From assembly GCA_000277445.1 (NCBI GenBank), contig AJWJ01000453.1, forward strand, positions 1-20,049: a stretch of DNA of 20,049 nucleotides, given 5' to 3'. The stretch comes from Polysphondylium violaceum. Its lineage: Eukaryota > Evosea > Eumycetozoa > Dictyosteliales > Dictyosteliaceae. Made by a program: the position numbers and the translations under genes. The notes under the pieces were generated by a model. That model was not told the origin of the DNA. It worked only from the letters and a program-made list of their open reading frames with translations, and did no database searches. The stretch's first letter is position 1, and each line of letters opens with the position of its first letter. This document shows, one piece after another, positions 7,828 to 19,572 of the stretch.

Positions 7828-10148
7828 ATGAAACAAATACTTGTTGTTGTTATTGTTTATTTATTTGTAATGTGGCCTGCTGTTAGGGCTGCAAATGAAA
7901 TGTGCCGGAGTGATGTACTCCTCACAGGGTTTGATGGAGAGGTCGATTGGTGGTACATCACAAAAGTGCGTGGATTTGGGGATACATACCTGTACATTGA
8001 CTCAAAAACAAGTGAAGAAAAATTTAAAGTAAGTGTTGTGGAGTTATCATTAATATTATTGTAGAATAGGTATTAATCAACGGTACTAGGTGGGATATTA
8101 TCTAAGATCTCAGTACAGTGCTTTCGGTGCTACTTTACTTCCCTTTACAGGTGCATATAAAGACCAGACAAAGAGTTTTGTGGCGTTTGGGGAATATTCA
8201 ACAAGCCACAATGCAAATAAAGAATTTAGTAAATTCTATGAACAGGGTGCTCATCAAAAAGGTATTTTTGGATGGACAGAAGTAGGAAATAGTCAGTGGA
8301 AAGGGTTCTATATTGAACATTCATTGCCATACTTTCCTCAACTCTTTCAACAAGGTAAAACTTTTATGAACCCTCCAATCAACTTTGATCCGAGAATCAT
8401 AACAGCAAATCTAGATCAGAAACAGATATATAGGGTTAGTCTCTACTTTTCATACTATGGCTGGAGGCATCCTTTTTTTTATAGAAATGTATGTATAGGT
8501 GGTATTATTTATAGAAAATAGAATATTTATTGTGTTATTATGTTTAGCTTATGCCTATGAGCTCTTCAGGTTGTGTAAAAATTAATCTTTTGGATAACGG
8601 TCAGATAAAACCCCACTATGAATATAGAGACAAACAAGTGCCAATAGATCAAAAAGAATCCGCAAAAGAAAAAATATTGAGAACCACCTCTACTTATACA
8701 GGTGCAATAATTGAAATCGTTGACATTAATCCCTTCTCTGTGGTTCATACTCACAGAAGCAAGCCAAGTCAACATATTTTTTGTGTATCTATTGATACAA
8801 AAGGTAATTGCCACAATGCTTTGCATGATTGCAAACACAACTTATGCGCATATGTATTAATTGAAAACTTTTCTTCTATTAGCCAGGTTTATTGACTTTA
8901 TGAGCCAATATAAATATGTTTCAAACCAAGGTATTGTGAGTAATGTTCATCAAGTAAGATCTTCTTCTCTCAATGATGTAAAGCCCTATTTTAGTTTTTA
9001 CGACGCAAATGATAAGCTTATTCACCCCGGGGTTTCTCTTGACAGAGCAACCCAAGCAGAGTTTATTACCAAAAAGATTACATTCAACAATAATATCACC
9101 GCCGAAACAATGATAAACTTCAACCAAGGTACAACAGGGATAGGTAATGACATATGGTATGGATTGATAAAGAATGGCGAAGGTTCTTCAAGAGTGAACC
9201 CTTATCTAGAGGCTGGCAAACAAGTTTATATTTCTACATGGTCTTTCTCGGATCGGAAGGCATGGTGGCGTTCAAATGGAATGAATGCCAGAGTGTTGGA
9301 ACCAACATTCCAAGTCCAAGTCTATGGTTCAACAATTAAATGGAAATCAAATTGTCAAAATGATCATTCAAAGATTGCCTATACTAAAGAAAAAGATCAC
9401 AATGTTTGGAATGTATGCGTTGGGGGTGGAAATCTATACACTACTGATAAGTCTAAAAAAGATAATAGTGTAATTAAATCATCAATTTTAGTAAGTATAT
9501 TATTTGTTCAATCTACACATATTAGAATAGACTAACATCTCCTCCGATAGCTATGTTTGAAACTAGATAATCTTCGAGGAGCTTTAGAATCAATTACAGA
9601 AGACACCTGGGATGGATCAAAAGGTGAAGATAAAACAGAATTTGATAATTACACAAAGGCTTATAAAGTATTTAAGAATAAAGTTGTAAGTATTGTAATC
9701 TGGTTATTATTAATTTTTTAACATAAAAAACTAACTATTGATTTAGTTGAAGATGGAGGATGGTGATTACATTTCAGACTTTATCGAAGATTATAATCCC
9801 AATGCTCCCATTCCTACAGGCTATTCCGACTTATTGGGAGAAGAGTTTAGCAGATCAAGTGCCAGTGCTGAAAAACTTTGTCAGGCATTGCTAAATATCC
9901 CAATCAAGACAAAGTTTACCGTGACAAAGGTTCGTAACAATAGGAATATGGTCAACATAAGAACCGACTTGTTTGACAGAAAAATAATGTTTGAATATCG
10001 TTACTCCGAACCTCTAGAGCCTACTCAGAATTTAAACGATGATCCCAATCGATTAGTCCAATTAGAAAACTTAATACCCCTCAAAGCAGCGACAGAGTAT
10101 AACAAGCAATTGAACATTGAAGATAATTCAAAGAAAAGAAAAATCTAA
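7828..10148 (+). CDS. Deoxyribonuclease II family protein (six exons, long C-terminal extension)
   Basis: DNase II is an acid endonuclease of lysosomes and secretions. The exons are 7828-8028, 8090-8488, 8548-8803, 8883-9490, 9551-9685 and 9747-10148, with GT-AG introns of 59-79 bp. All phases join in frame to give 666 residues. ATG 7828 is chosen over in-frame ATG 7780 because it directly starts a signal peptide (MKQILVVVIVYLFV). Family marks are VDWWYITKV near the N terminus, DTYLYIDS, catalytic HxK as AHQKG (122-124), GFYIEHSLPYFPQ, and the second HxK as NDHSKIA (447-449) followed by VWNVCVGGG. Both HxK motifs are intact. At 666 residues it is far longer than the usual 350 or so. The spacing between the HxK motifs is enlarged, and residues from about 515 form an acidic then basic tail ending KKRKI. 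Digestion of DNA from ingested prey is inferred from the family. Introns were inferred by eye; exon 6 is the least certain. Confidence 0.85.
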
Positions 10149-10157
10149 ATTTATTTC

Positions 10158-10163
10158 AATAAA
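10158..10163 (+). terminator. Poly(A) signal AATAAA of the DNase II gene
   Basis: AATAAA begins 10 bases after the stop codon of the plus-strand gene. The matching minus-strand signal of the convergent ComC-like gene is only 22 bp away, so the two 3' ends probably meet or overlap. Confidence 0.6.
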
Positions 10164-10185
10164 TTATTATTGTTATCACACTGAT

Positions 10186-10191
10186 TTTATT
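10186..10191 (-). terminator. Poly(A) signal AATAAA of ComC-like gene 2
   Basis: On the minus strand AATAAA lies 35 bases beyond the stop codon of the gene ending at 10227, inside the 78-bp convergent spacer. Confidence 0.55.
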
Positions 10192-10226
10192 TCTGTTCTT
10201 GAGTAATAGCTATTAGCTGACCACTT

Positions 10227-13200
10227 TTAATTTATGTTCAATATCTTTTCTGAACTTCTCTTGTTTTTTTTTTTATAAATACAATATGATACACTAACAA
10301 TTAGTATAGCAGCAAATACTACCGAGCCAATAATAATGCCTGCTAATTGACCTGCACTGAGTTTCTTCTTTTGGGATGAACATATAGAGTTCTCTGTGTC
10401 TGATGCAGCAGGTCTTTGATCGATTAATACAGAGAAATCGGGATCAAGTTGAACTAATCTACGATAAGATCTAAAATTGATCCCAATAAAACTATGAATA
10501 TTATTAAATTGATTCGATTCACCATTGTTATTGTTGTTGTAGTTTGGTAAGAGTTGATTTGTTATTGTTGATATTCTACCATCGATGATACCTCGTTTAA
10601 TAAATCTACCATATAAACTGTGATCATCTACTTGTAGTTTAACGTATTCTGAATTTGTAACAGTGGTGTTACCAGATTCTAATGCTGAACAACCTTGATC
10701 TTGTTGTGATTCCAATGATACTTTCATGATTAATTGTAATTGATTCAATGAATTTGTAAATGTATAACTGGTGATGTTGATTGAATATTTAATAGAAAAT
10801 TGATTCATATTTAATAATTCACCTGCAAATGTAATGTTTTGTTGTTTATCAAAGTATTGAATTGATACACTGACATTGGTGATTGATTGATCCAATTGAT
10901 TGGTGATATTTGTTGAATATAAATATTTAATTGGTTCATTATCAGTACTAATATTTGACCAAATCCATTGTGTAAATGGATATCTGTAAATAGGTACATT
11001 ATTTGTATCTAGTTCCTGTAATTCTACAATTGATATTAAACCTTTCAATGCAATTTCTTCATTGTTTGAGGTCGAAGGAATTGAAATATTTGTTGATGGA
11101 ATTGTATTATTGATTGATGGTGTTGGTATGATGATGACTTTTGATTTACAATCAATACCCATCCAAGGTGAATGACAAATACAACCTGTTGATGAACAAT
11201 AACCTTGTGATGGACCACCACAATCATTTTTACAATGGTTGGGTGGCTGTGTTGGTGTTGGTGTTTGTTGAGTGGATGATGACGAGCTGGAAGAAGATGT
11301 GGAGGAATCTAGTGATGAACTAGAGGTGGAAGGGGAAGGGGGATAAACAGGGGGGGCATCTGGAATGACGATAAATTCATTCGATATGAACTCCCCATCT
11401 TTATGAACCTGAATTTTAAATGGTTTCAAAAGGGGTCTAATGTCTTTAATAATTAAAGCGGTAGATGAAAAAAATGATGGAATGAATGTTTGTGAATAGC
11501 CATTATTATCATTATAGTCGATCTTAACAACAGAATTATTATCTAAACCAAATGATTTACCAATAATTAATAAATCACCACCATTAGTTGTAATTTTACC
11601 TGTGGATTCAATCACTGTAGCAGTGGCAAAGGTGAATACGGTTGTATCTACTGAATACTGGTGATTTGGGGAAGATAGGGCTTCTAAATCTTGAGCAGAA
11701 TAGCCTTTAAAGTTACAATTATTATCCATTATACCATAAATTGAGATAACAGTGTATTCTGGATACCCAAATCCATAGGGTAGAGGCATTTGGTATTCAT
11801 ATCTTCCTAAGGCCGGAATATTATTTTGTAAATTGAACTGAGTAGAAACCGGTTTAAATTTGATGATTTTATGAAGGGAAGTCAAATAGAGTACAGGTGG
11901 TTTGGCCATATGTATACCACTAACTAAATCAGTCACACTTACAGTACAATTCAACATTCTATTGCTTGATCCAACATCTATGGCCTGTTGTATACATGTC
12001 AAACTGTTTAATACAGGAGGTTCAATGTCTATTATAGGTTGGCATGTAGTATTGATTCTTCTGATATCAAGATCTGGAAAGTTTATCAATGCTGTCTCCA
12101 TATTTGATACATAACCTCCATTATCTACAAGAGAAATTGATGTAATGGTGTATGTTTGTGATATACAATATTCATTTACTTCAATAATGAAGCCAGGTGA
12201 AAACGGGGTGATCTCGAATATGATTTCATTTTGGTCACGGTCTCCAACCACTGTAACTAAACCAGATTTAAATCCATTCAATGAGTCAAATACTTTAAAG
12301 CTCCAGCCAATTTCTGCACCAGAGCCAGAAACTTGAGCTACACCTTGAGCAGGAATTCTGGTTATATTTTCAAATATTGGGCCAAGCATATCTCCTTGCT
12401 CCGAATAAATATCAACAACAGAGTTGGGAAAAGACTTGGCTAAGTATGATGAAAAAATTGATGTTTGGAAATAAATGATTTGATAGACGAGTTGACCAGT
12501 AAACATTCTTAAAGGGATTTTAACTGGAATTTCATATTGTAAGGATGACTCATTCCACTTACCATAAAATTCTTTTTCTTGTAAATATTCGTAATAAACT
12601 ACAGAAGATGATATGTAATCATCTTTTCCCAATTTGAGAAGAGGAGCGTATTCTGTGTTTGGGTTGGCCACACTAAATCTAAATATTATAGTGTATGAGC
12701 TACTGGACACATCGACATAGTTGTGGGACCAAGAGGCTGATGTTATTTCAAAGTCCAAGACATCATAGACATAATTTCTAGGATTGGAGAATGGGATCAT
12801 TTTACCAAATTCTGTCGTTAATTGAGTAATGCCATACACATTAAGATTGGAAGCTAAATCAGCAATCCTAAAGTCCCCATAAAAAAAGATACCTCTATCC
12901 ATAAAAACTTCATAAGTTCCTCCCAATGGATTACCTTCGACCAAGTTTGCAGGTGTTAAAATAAAAGGATCTTCAAATTCATCAACAAGTAGAGCAGAGA
13001 AGCCCGATATATCATCAACAATTTTAACTCTGAGAATGATATATTGGTTATTCCCTGGAATAGGAATTAACTCAAAACTGGAAATGATTGGCGGTTCATC
13101 ATCAGAAATAGTTGGTGGAGAAAAGTCGACAATGATTTCAAGTTCCGATTGGAAATAAAAACCGCTTTGAATTCTTTTTTCATGTTTAGATACCAAGACA

Positions 13201-14497
13201 AGAGCATTTCTAGTATAAGATTCATAGGTACCGGTTTTAAATCCATATGTACTATCATCCAGATAATAATGGGAAGATAGTTGGGTGGGTCTAAATGGAG
13301 TTGAATACCATTGAACAATAAAAATTTGAGTGTAATCACCTCTTGTATATTTTTGATTTGCTGAAACTAATTGAACAAAAAAGCCATTATCCAAAGCTGG
13401 TAATCGAGTAACAGGATCAGAGCCAGAAGAGATAAAGTCTATGGTGGGTATTTGGATTGGTGATATATTTGCCGTTGTAGATGCTCTACTTTGGCACTGG
13501 TTCAATTGACAAGAATATATTTCGATCTGGTTTGATGATGAAACACCGTAAAGTGAAATGAAAAAGGTAGAGTTGAAGGGATTGCCATAAACTGCATTGC
13601 TGTAGAAACCCATAATGACTCCATTTAGTTTTACATAAAATAACATGTCGCGAGTATCATTTTTCGAAAGTTGAAAAGTTAAGAAGAGTGGAGATGAAAC
13701 TGTTTGTGGAGCTGACCAAGTGAGACTTCTAACTTCACTTGCTATTCTTTGAAATGGGATGTCTATAGAAATTGGTTTAGTGTCGCTATTGTACCCATTA
13801 GCAAGTAAAAATTCAAGCTTTGGTGAGTATGGCGCAGAGTTATATAAAGCATAGATCTTTAAGAAAAAAGTATTTCTATTAAATTGCTCTACTTTAGAGG
13901 AAGACCAATTTTCCACAAATACTGAATTTGCTACAATATCTAAATCAATATTTATCATCTCATTATTTAAAACCTTAAACTCGTATAAATAGGGATATGA
14001 TGTGGAAATAGGTTCTATTACTAATCCAATTTCTTTAATATCTGGTATTAACTCTATCAATAATTCTTAGATGTTAGTAAAATAATGTCAATTTACTTTT
14101 ATCTCTGTCTATACATACTTTGACAGACATAAGGGACATCTAAATTAAAACTCGCACCCAGAAGGTCAATAGCTTTTACTAATAAAGTTCCTTTACCTGG
14201 AGTTTCCGGAGCATTGAAATCAATTTGCAACACAGATGATGATGATGTCATGTTATGGTACAAAGACAACATTGACGAAGACAATTGATATGATCCTATA
14301 GATAGTTCTACCCTCTCAACATCTTTGCCTATCAAGATAAAAGATTTCGGACATGTAGTTGCAGGGGGCAAAATATAATCACTATTGGAATGTTCATAAT
14401 TAGGTACTTGAATTATGTGAGGGCCCTCCGCTGTACAACTATACACCAATATCCCAAGCACAAGTAATATACAGTATAAATTATAACAATCCTTCAT
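10227..14497 (-). CDS. ComC-like EGF/TIG-domain type I membrane protein (complete, 1405 aa)
   Basis: Exon 1 is 14497-14119 and exon 2 is 14065-10227. The 53-bp intron has donor GTATGT, a CTAAC branch-like site and acceptor TCTAAG, in phase 1 just after VCQ. The protein has a signal peptide (MKDCYNLYCILLVLGILVYS), a beta-rich ectodomain containing the family phrase SFELIPIPG (about residue 455) and FEITSASWSH, and a TIG-like domain (about 943-1025, ITTNGGDLLIIGKSFG). A Ser/Thr/Pro-rich stalk follows, then an EGF-like module with cysteines 1071, 1075, 1083, 1088, 1090 and 1099. Next come the ComC-type C-terminal domain (about 1120-1355), a membrane helix (about 1367-1390) and a 15-residue basic tail (KKKNKRSSEKILNIN). 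NxS/T sites are frequent. It is probably displayed at the plasma membrane. Relatives include ComC and, more distantly, the TIG-bearing Tgr recognition proteins. The exact partner is unknown. Confidence 0.9.
10340..11240 (-). repeat. Shared EGF-to-membrane module, copy in gene 2
   Basis: This part is nearly identical in DNA to 15080-15980 (gene 3), to 1-260 (gene 1) and to 19660-20049 (gene 4). As an example, 10879-10983 matches 15601-15705 at 104 of 105 bases. A CAA-type trinucleotide run (Asn after NY in the LLPNY segment) varies in length among copies: five, one and three Asn in genes 2, 3 and 4. Confidence 0.85.
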
Positions 14498-14954
14498 TTT
14501 ATAAATTTATTCTCACAGCTAAATCCTAAGGCCTGAATAAAAGAGAAAGGATCTCGAGAAATTATTTTTTTGAATTGGGATTTCTTTTGAATTTTTTTTT
14601 CAAGATATTTGTTGATATTTATTTTCAACTCTCCCCATTTTCATTTTAATAATAATTTTAACTCCCTTTGCAAACAAGTTATATCTATAGGAGGAAATGT
14701 CATCGGAACCTAAAGATATTTTAAGAGTTGTGGGAGTTTCTTAATTCAGTCCATTGGTGACTTTAGCTTGCATTGAAGTAGTGGGAATATTTAATATTTT
14801 TGCATGATGGGGTAAAAGTAAAGCTTCAATTACCATGGGCTCGCTCTTAGATGATCACAAAGCTTCTAAAATAAAAACTTATAATTATCTCGAGGGGTCA
14901 CAAAAAAAAATCAAAGAAAAAAACGAGTTGGGCTTTTTTTTAAAAAAAAAAAAT
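14498..14954. other. Intergenic spacer: promoter of gene 2, 3' flank of gene 3
   Basis: This is 457 bp of AT-rich sequence between two tandem minus-strand ComC-like genes. It has A runs near 14900-14953 next to the gene 3 stop, and T runs near 14560-14610. No coding frame or RNA gene was recognised. The promoter of the gene starting at 14497 should lie here. Confidence 0.5.
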
Positions 14955-14959
14955 TTATT
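14954..14959 (-). terminator. Poly(A) signal AATAAA overlapping the gene 3 stop codon
   Basis: On the minus strand the sequence reads GAA TAA ATT, so the TAA stop is part of AATAAA. It is followed by a long T then A tract. This would give a very short 3' UTR if used. Confidence 0.5.
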
Positions 14960-17900
14960 CGCGGGAAATTTTTGATAACTTGTTGGAAAAAACAGAGTCC
15001 TCTCTCTTTTTCAAAAGATAATATGTCAAACTCGCACCAATAATAGCAGCAAAAGCAACAGAACCAATAATGATACCAATTAGTTGTGGTGTGCTGAGTT
15101 TTTTTGATTTAGATGAGCACACAGAGTTATCATTATCTGCAGCAGGTCTTTGATCGATTAATACAGAGAAATCGGGATCGAGTTGTACAAGTTGACGATA
15201 AGATCTGACATTGATACCAATGTAACTATTTATATTATTAAATTGATTCGACTCACCATTGTAGTTTGGTAACAGATTATTTGTCACTGATGCTATTCTG
15301 CCGTCTATGATACTTCGTTTAATAAATCTACCATATAAACTGTGATCATCTACTTGTAGTTTGACGTATTCTGAATTTGTAACAGTTGTATTACCAGATT
15401 CTAATGCTGAACAACCTTGATTTTGTTGTGATTCCAATGATACTTTCATAATTAATTGTAATTGATTCAATGAATTTGTAAATGAATAGCTGGTGATATT
15501 GATCGAATATTTGATAGAGTATTGATTCATATTTAATAATTCACCTGCAAATGTAATGTTTTCATCTTTATCAAAGTATTGAATTGATACACTGACATTG
15601 GTGATTGATTGATCCAATTGATTAGTGATATTTGTTGAATATAAATATTTAATTGGTTCATTATCAGTACTAATATTTGACCAAATCCATTGTGTAAATG
15701 GATATTTATATACTAATTTACCATTTTGATTCAACTCTTGTAATTCTACAATGGCAATTAAACCATTAAATGCTAAATTTTCATTTTTATCAGTAGTATT
15801 CGAAGGAACGATTATGGTTGTGGATGGTGTCGTATTATTGATTGATGGTGTTGGTATAACTATTGTTTTAGATTTACAATCTTTTCCTATCCAAGGTGGA
15901 TTGCAAATACAACCTGTTGATGAACAAACACCTTGTGATGGACCACCACAATTACTAGAACATGGATTAGGTGGTTGCGTTGGAAGCTCTTCTGATGAAG
16001 ACGAAGGCTGAGCAGAAGATGATGACGCTACACTAGAGGAGACAGATGATTCATAGGACTCTGAGGATTCATTTGGAACTGGTGGATAAATAGGTAGAGG
16101 TTTGGGTAAAATATTATATTCATTAGATAATAGATTATTTTTGTTTACTCGGATTCTAATAAATGACGTAAAAGGTTTAACATCATTTATAATTAAAAGA
16201 GTTGATGAATAAAATACTGGTATCGAATTTTGTGAATAATCATTTCCATCACCATAATCAATCATAACCACAGATGTATTATCTGTGCCAAAGGATTTAC
16301 CAAGGATTACCAACTGTCCGCCATTTACTGTAATTTCACTACATGAATATATTTCACTATTCAAGTTATAGTTAAAATAGGGTACGCTGACTCTGACTTC
16401 GTAACTTAAACTAATCATTAGTAACTCTTTAGGTGTATATCCAACAAAGTTGCCAACATTATCCATAATTCCAAAAATAGAGATGGCAGCAAATTCTGGA
16501 AAAGCAAATCCATGAGGAAACCTGATAGTACATGTAAAGGTGGCTGAAACTGAATCATGTGCTCCAAACACACAGGCCTGTTTAATTATTCTTTGAAGAG
16601 ATAAAATATAAATGACAGGTAGCTTATCTAAATTAATACCAGAACCATGATCTTCTACGGTAATTGTAAAGATAACATTTCTATCTGGGGCACCAGCATC
16701 GAGACTATGAGGGGTGAAAGCATACGATGTCAAAACTGGTGGGTTTATATCTGAACTGGCTGTACAGCTGATATTTATTCTTGAGAAACTAGAATCAAGA
16801 TAATTCATTAATGCTATATCATTTGTAGAAACAAAGCCACTAGAATCTCTTAGATAAATTGATTTGATTACATATGCTTGAGATTTACAAATTGCATTGA
16901 TATTTATCATGATTTGTTGAGTCTGGGCATTTGGATCTAATTCATAAACACGTTCTACTTGATCATATTCACCAATAACAGTTAAGTTACCGGATTCGAA
17001 TCCATTTAATCTATCAGTGACTTTGAAAGTCCATCCAATGGTTTCACCTCCAACTCCAATTGTTACCATGTTACTTGGTACTTGAACCAAATCTTCAATA
17101 ACTGGACCAAACATATCTGCATCATCTGAATGTACAATGAGAGTTGATGATGGGAATGCTGCATTTAAATAGCTTGATAAAATATCTTTGAAATAATAGA
17201 TTTTATATTTAATAACACCAGATAAAAATCTCCTTGGTATTGTTACTGGAATAACATAGAGCTGCAAAGTTTCATTCCATTGGCCATAAAATGTATTAAA
17301 TTCAAGGAATGAATAATCAAGCTGACTAAATTTAAATACAGGTGAATATTCTTTGTTTGGATTTGTAACACTAAACATAAAGTCCACTGTATATGTGGCA
17401 TTGCTGACATCAAAGTTTGAATGTGACCATTTTGCTGATGTGATTTCAAAATCAATTATATGGTAATTATAATTTCTTGGGTTTGAAAGTGGTACTCTTT
17501 GGAATGGGTTAATTGTTGTTACACCATATGTTGAAATACCATAAATATCAGTATTGGAAGCATAGTCCATGACATAAAACGAGTCGATATAAAAGCTTGG
17601 ATTATCAATTACAACCTCATAAACACCATCCAAGAGAGTACCTTTAATTAAGTTTTCACTCGTTAAAATGAACGATGGATTATCGCCAATTGATGAATAT
17701 AATCTTGAAAATCCAGAATTATTATCAGTAATTGTTACCCTGAGAAGAATTATTCTATTGTATCCAGGGATGGGAATTAATTCAAAGTTTGTAATTACAG
17801 GTGGCTCTTTGTCTCCCTCATAAGGATTTAGGGTGGAGGATGCTTGAAAGGACCCAAAAAAATAATAATCTGCTAACTTCCTAGACTCGTATTTAGATCC

Positions 17901-19191
17901 AATGATAATTGTGGATCTTTTATAGTTATCATAAGTACCATTGGCAAAACCATAGATACCATCATCGAGGAAATAAGCGGGAGAAAATGATATCTTTTGA
18001 TCATTAAATTTGATCTGGTTTGTAAAATTTTGTTTACCTCTAGCATAATAATTAAACAAACCTCTTGTCTGTATAAAATATCCACCATCCATATAAGGAG
18101 TTTTGGCATAGGTTTCGAAAGAACTTGGCTCCAATTCAATTGGCATTAGGTCAGGGGTAGATAAAGTAACTACATTAGTGGGAGCACCTACTACAAAAAT
18201 TTGGAAAAATTTGTTCAAACGCAAATCAATAGGGTGGGTGCCGACAATCGAATTATAAAAAATGATATACGATCCATTATTTGAGTTTCCATAAATAGGG
18301 TTAAAAATCATAGAGTTTGCAATATTTAAACTATAAATAATATTGGCAGTATCATTTTTAACATCATCAAATCTACACCAAAAAGTTTTGGTACTAGTGG
18401 GCGTTTGGCAAGAACATTCCCAATTTCGGACAGATACATCTACATAAGGATTAGGTTCACTAACAGTGAGACTGGCATTTTTTTTTGTATTAGAAGGGTC
18501 CACTGCAATTAGTATTTTTCCATCAAGGTCTATTGATTTAGTTGTGTTACCAGTAGGAAATAATACAAGATAAAAAGTATTATAGCATACTTGGTTAAAA
18601 CCAACAGAGGGGTAATATGTTAAGATTCTCTCCAGTATAACGATCGGACTATCTTGACTCTTGACCATAAAGTTATTTATTTTAAAATAAATATGAAAAT
18701 TATTAAAATTAGCAGCTACCCTATGTATACGATTGCCATATTCAGTGACATTTGGTGTGATGCTATCTAAATTAAATTAAATATTAGAACAAAAGCTTTT
18801 TAATTCTTTATAAATTCTTTTGTTACACACCTTTACATTGACACGCAAAATCCAAAGTAGCTTCTTGGTTCAACTGATTTACTACTTTAATTTGACAAGA
18901 TATTTGATCAATGGGTAAAGTGAAATTGAATCTAAAGAATTGATGATTCACCAACCCTACTGTTTTATTGTTCAAAAGCTCTATTCCCAAACCTCCATTA
19001 TTCAGAGTAACAACCACTGGCTCTGAATCTGATACAATAAAAGATACTGTTCTCTCACATTCTTTAGAATAATAATTTGCATAGGTATCAGTTGGTGAAA
19101 AATAATCTGGAACTTGTGTTATAACAGGTGCAGTATGTGATCTTTTAAAAGATAAAAAAAGAATTAAAAAATATAAAAATAACTTTAGCAT
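14955..19191 (-). CDS. ComC-like EGF/TIG-domain type I membrane protein (complete, 1390 aa)
   Basis: Exon 1 is 19191-18831 and exon 2 is 18766-14955. The 64-bp intron (donor GTGTGT, acceptor ATTTAG) is phase 1 after CQCK, the same place as in its sister genes. An upstream in-frame TTG is ignored; ATG 19191 starts a signal peptide (MLKLFLYFLILFLSF). The ectodomain carries NFELIPIPG (about residue 446) and FEITSAKWSH, as in gene 2. A TIG-like domain (ITVNGGQLVILGKSFG), a Ser-rich stalk and an EGF-like module with six cysteines from 1056 to 1084 follow. Then come the ComC-type domain, a membrane helix (about 1351-1372) and a basic tail ending SNKLSKISRE. The ectodomain aligns by eye to gene 2 but with many substitutions, while the C-terminal third is almost identical. 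Surface recognition or adhesion is inferred from the architecture. Confidence 0.9.
15080..15980 (-). repeat. Shared EGF-to-membrane module, copy in gene 3
   Basis: This is the counterpart of 10340-11240. The nucleotide match is closest between about 15330 and 15705. It falls off at the membrane helix and tail, where each gene has its own sequence, and again in the linker after the EGF module. Confidence 0.85.
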
Positions 19192-19570
19192 TATTATTAT
19201 ATGTACAAAAAGTATTGATGATAATTGAAAAAGAAGAATAAAAACCAAAGCAGCTTTTATGGATTTTTTGTGGCTGCAAAAAAAAAAAAATATCTAAAAA
19301 AATCGTGTTTTGGGCAATTTTGAGATTTGTACATTATGAAATTCAAAATAATCTATTATTGCGACTTTTGAAATTTTTGAATAGATTGCCATCAGAAAGA
19401 TTTTTTATCAAAAAATAACCACCCACAGATATTTATTTAAATTTTGTCCAAGGCCACCTTTTGATTGGGTATAAAATTTAATTTTTTAAATATTTTAATA
19501 TTTTTGGGTTTTTTTATTCCAATATCCAAGATTTTTTCTCAGATTTTTTTGCAACCTGTTGAAATATTTA
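19192..19570. other. Intergenic spacer: promoter of gene 3, 3' flank of gene 4
   Basis: These 379 bp are very AT-rich with A runs at about 19278-19290 and T runs near 19500-19550. An 8-bp dyad (AATCTATT...AATAGATT, about 19350-19387) is weak. No gene or RNA was recognised. The promoter of the gene starting at 19191 should be here. Confidence 0.45.
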
Positions 19571-19572
19571 TT
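19567..19572 (-). terminator. Poly(A) signal AATAAA overlapping the gene 4 stop codon
   Basis: On the minus strand CAA TAA TAA ATA contains AATAAA that begins within the first stop codon. The arrangement resembles that of gene 3. Confidence 0.45.

Noticed and set aside
8029-8076. Alternative acceptors for DNase II intron 1 (after TTGTAG or GAATAG)
   Set aside because: Both lead to an in-frame stop soon after. The acceptor ending at 8089 keeps the frame and joins family-like sequence.
9753-10148. Exon 6 of the DNase II gene as a separate small gene starting at ATG 9753
   Set aside because: The gap before it is a typical GT-AG intron with a CTAAC site, phases join exactly, and there is no room for a promoter. 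It stays the least certain exon.
16992-17003. GGATTCGAATCC resembles the T-loop/B-box of a tRNA gene
   Set aside because: It is a palindrome inside the gene 3 coding frame (GFESG), and no acceptor stem or anticodon arm surrounds it.
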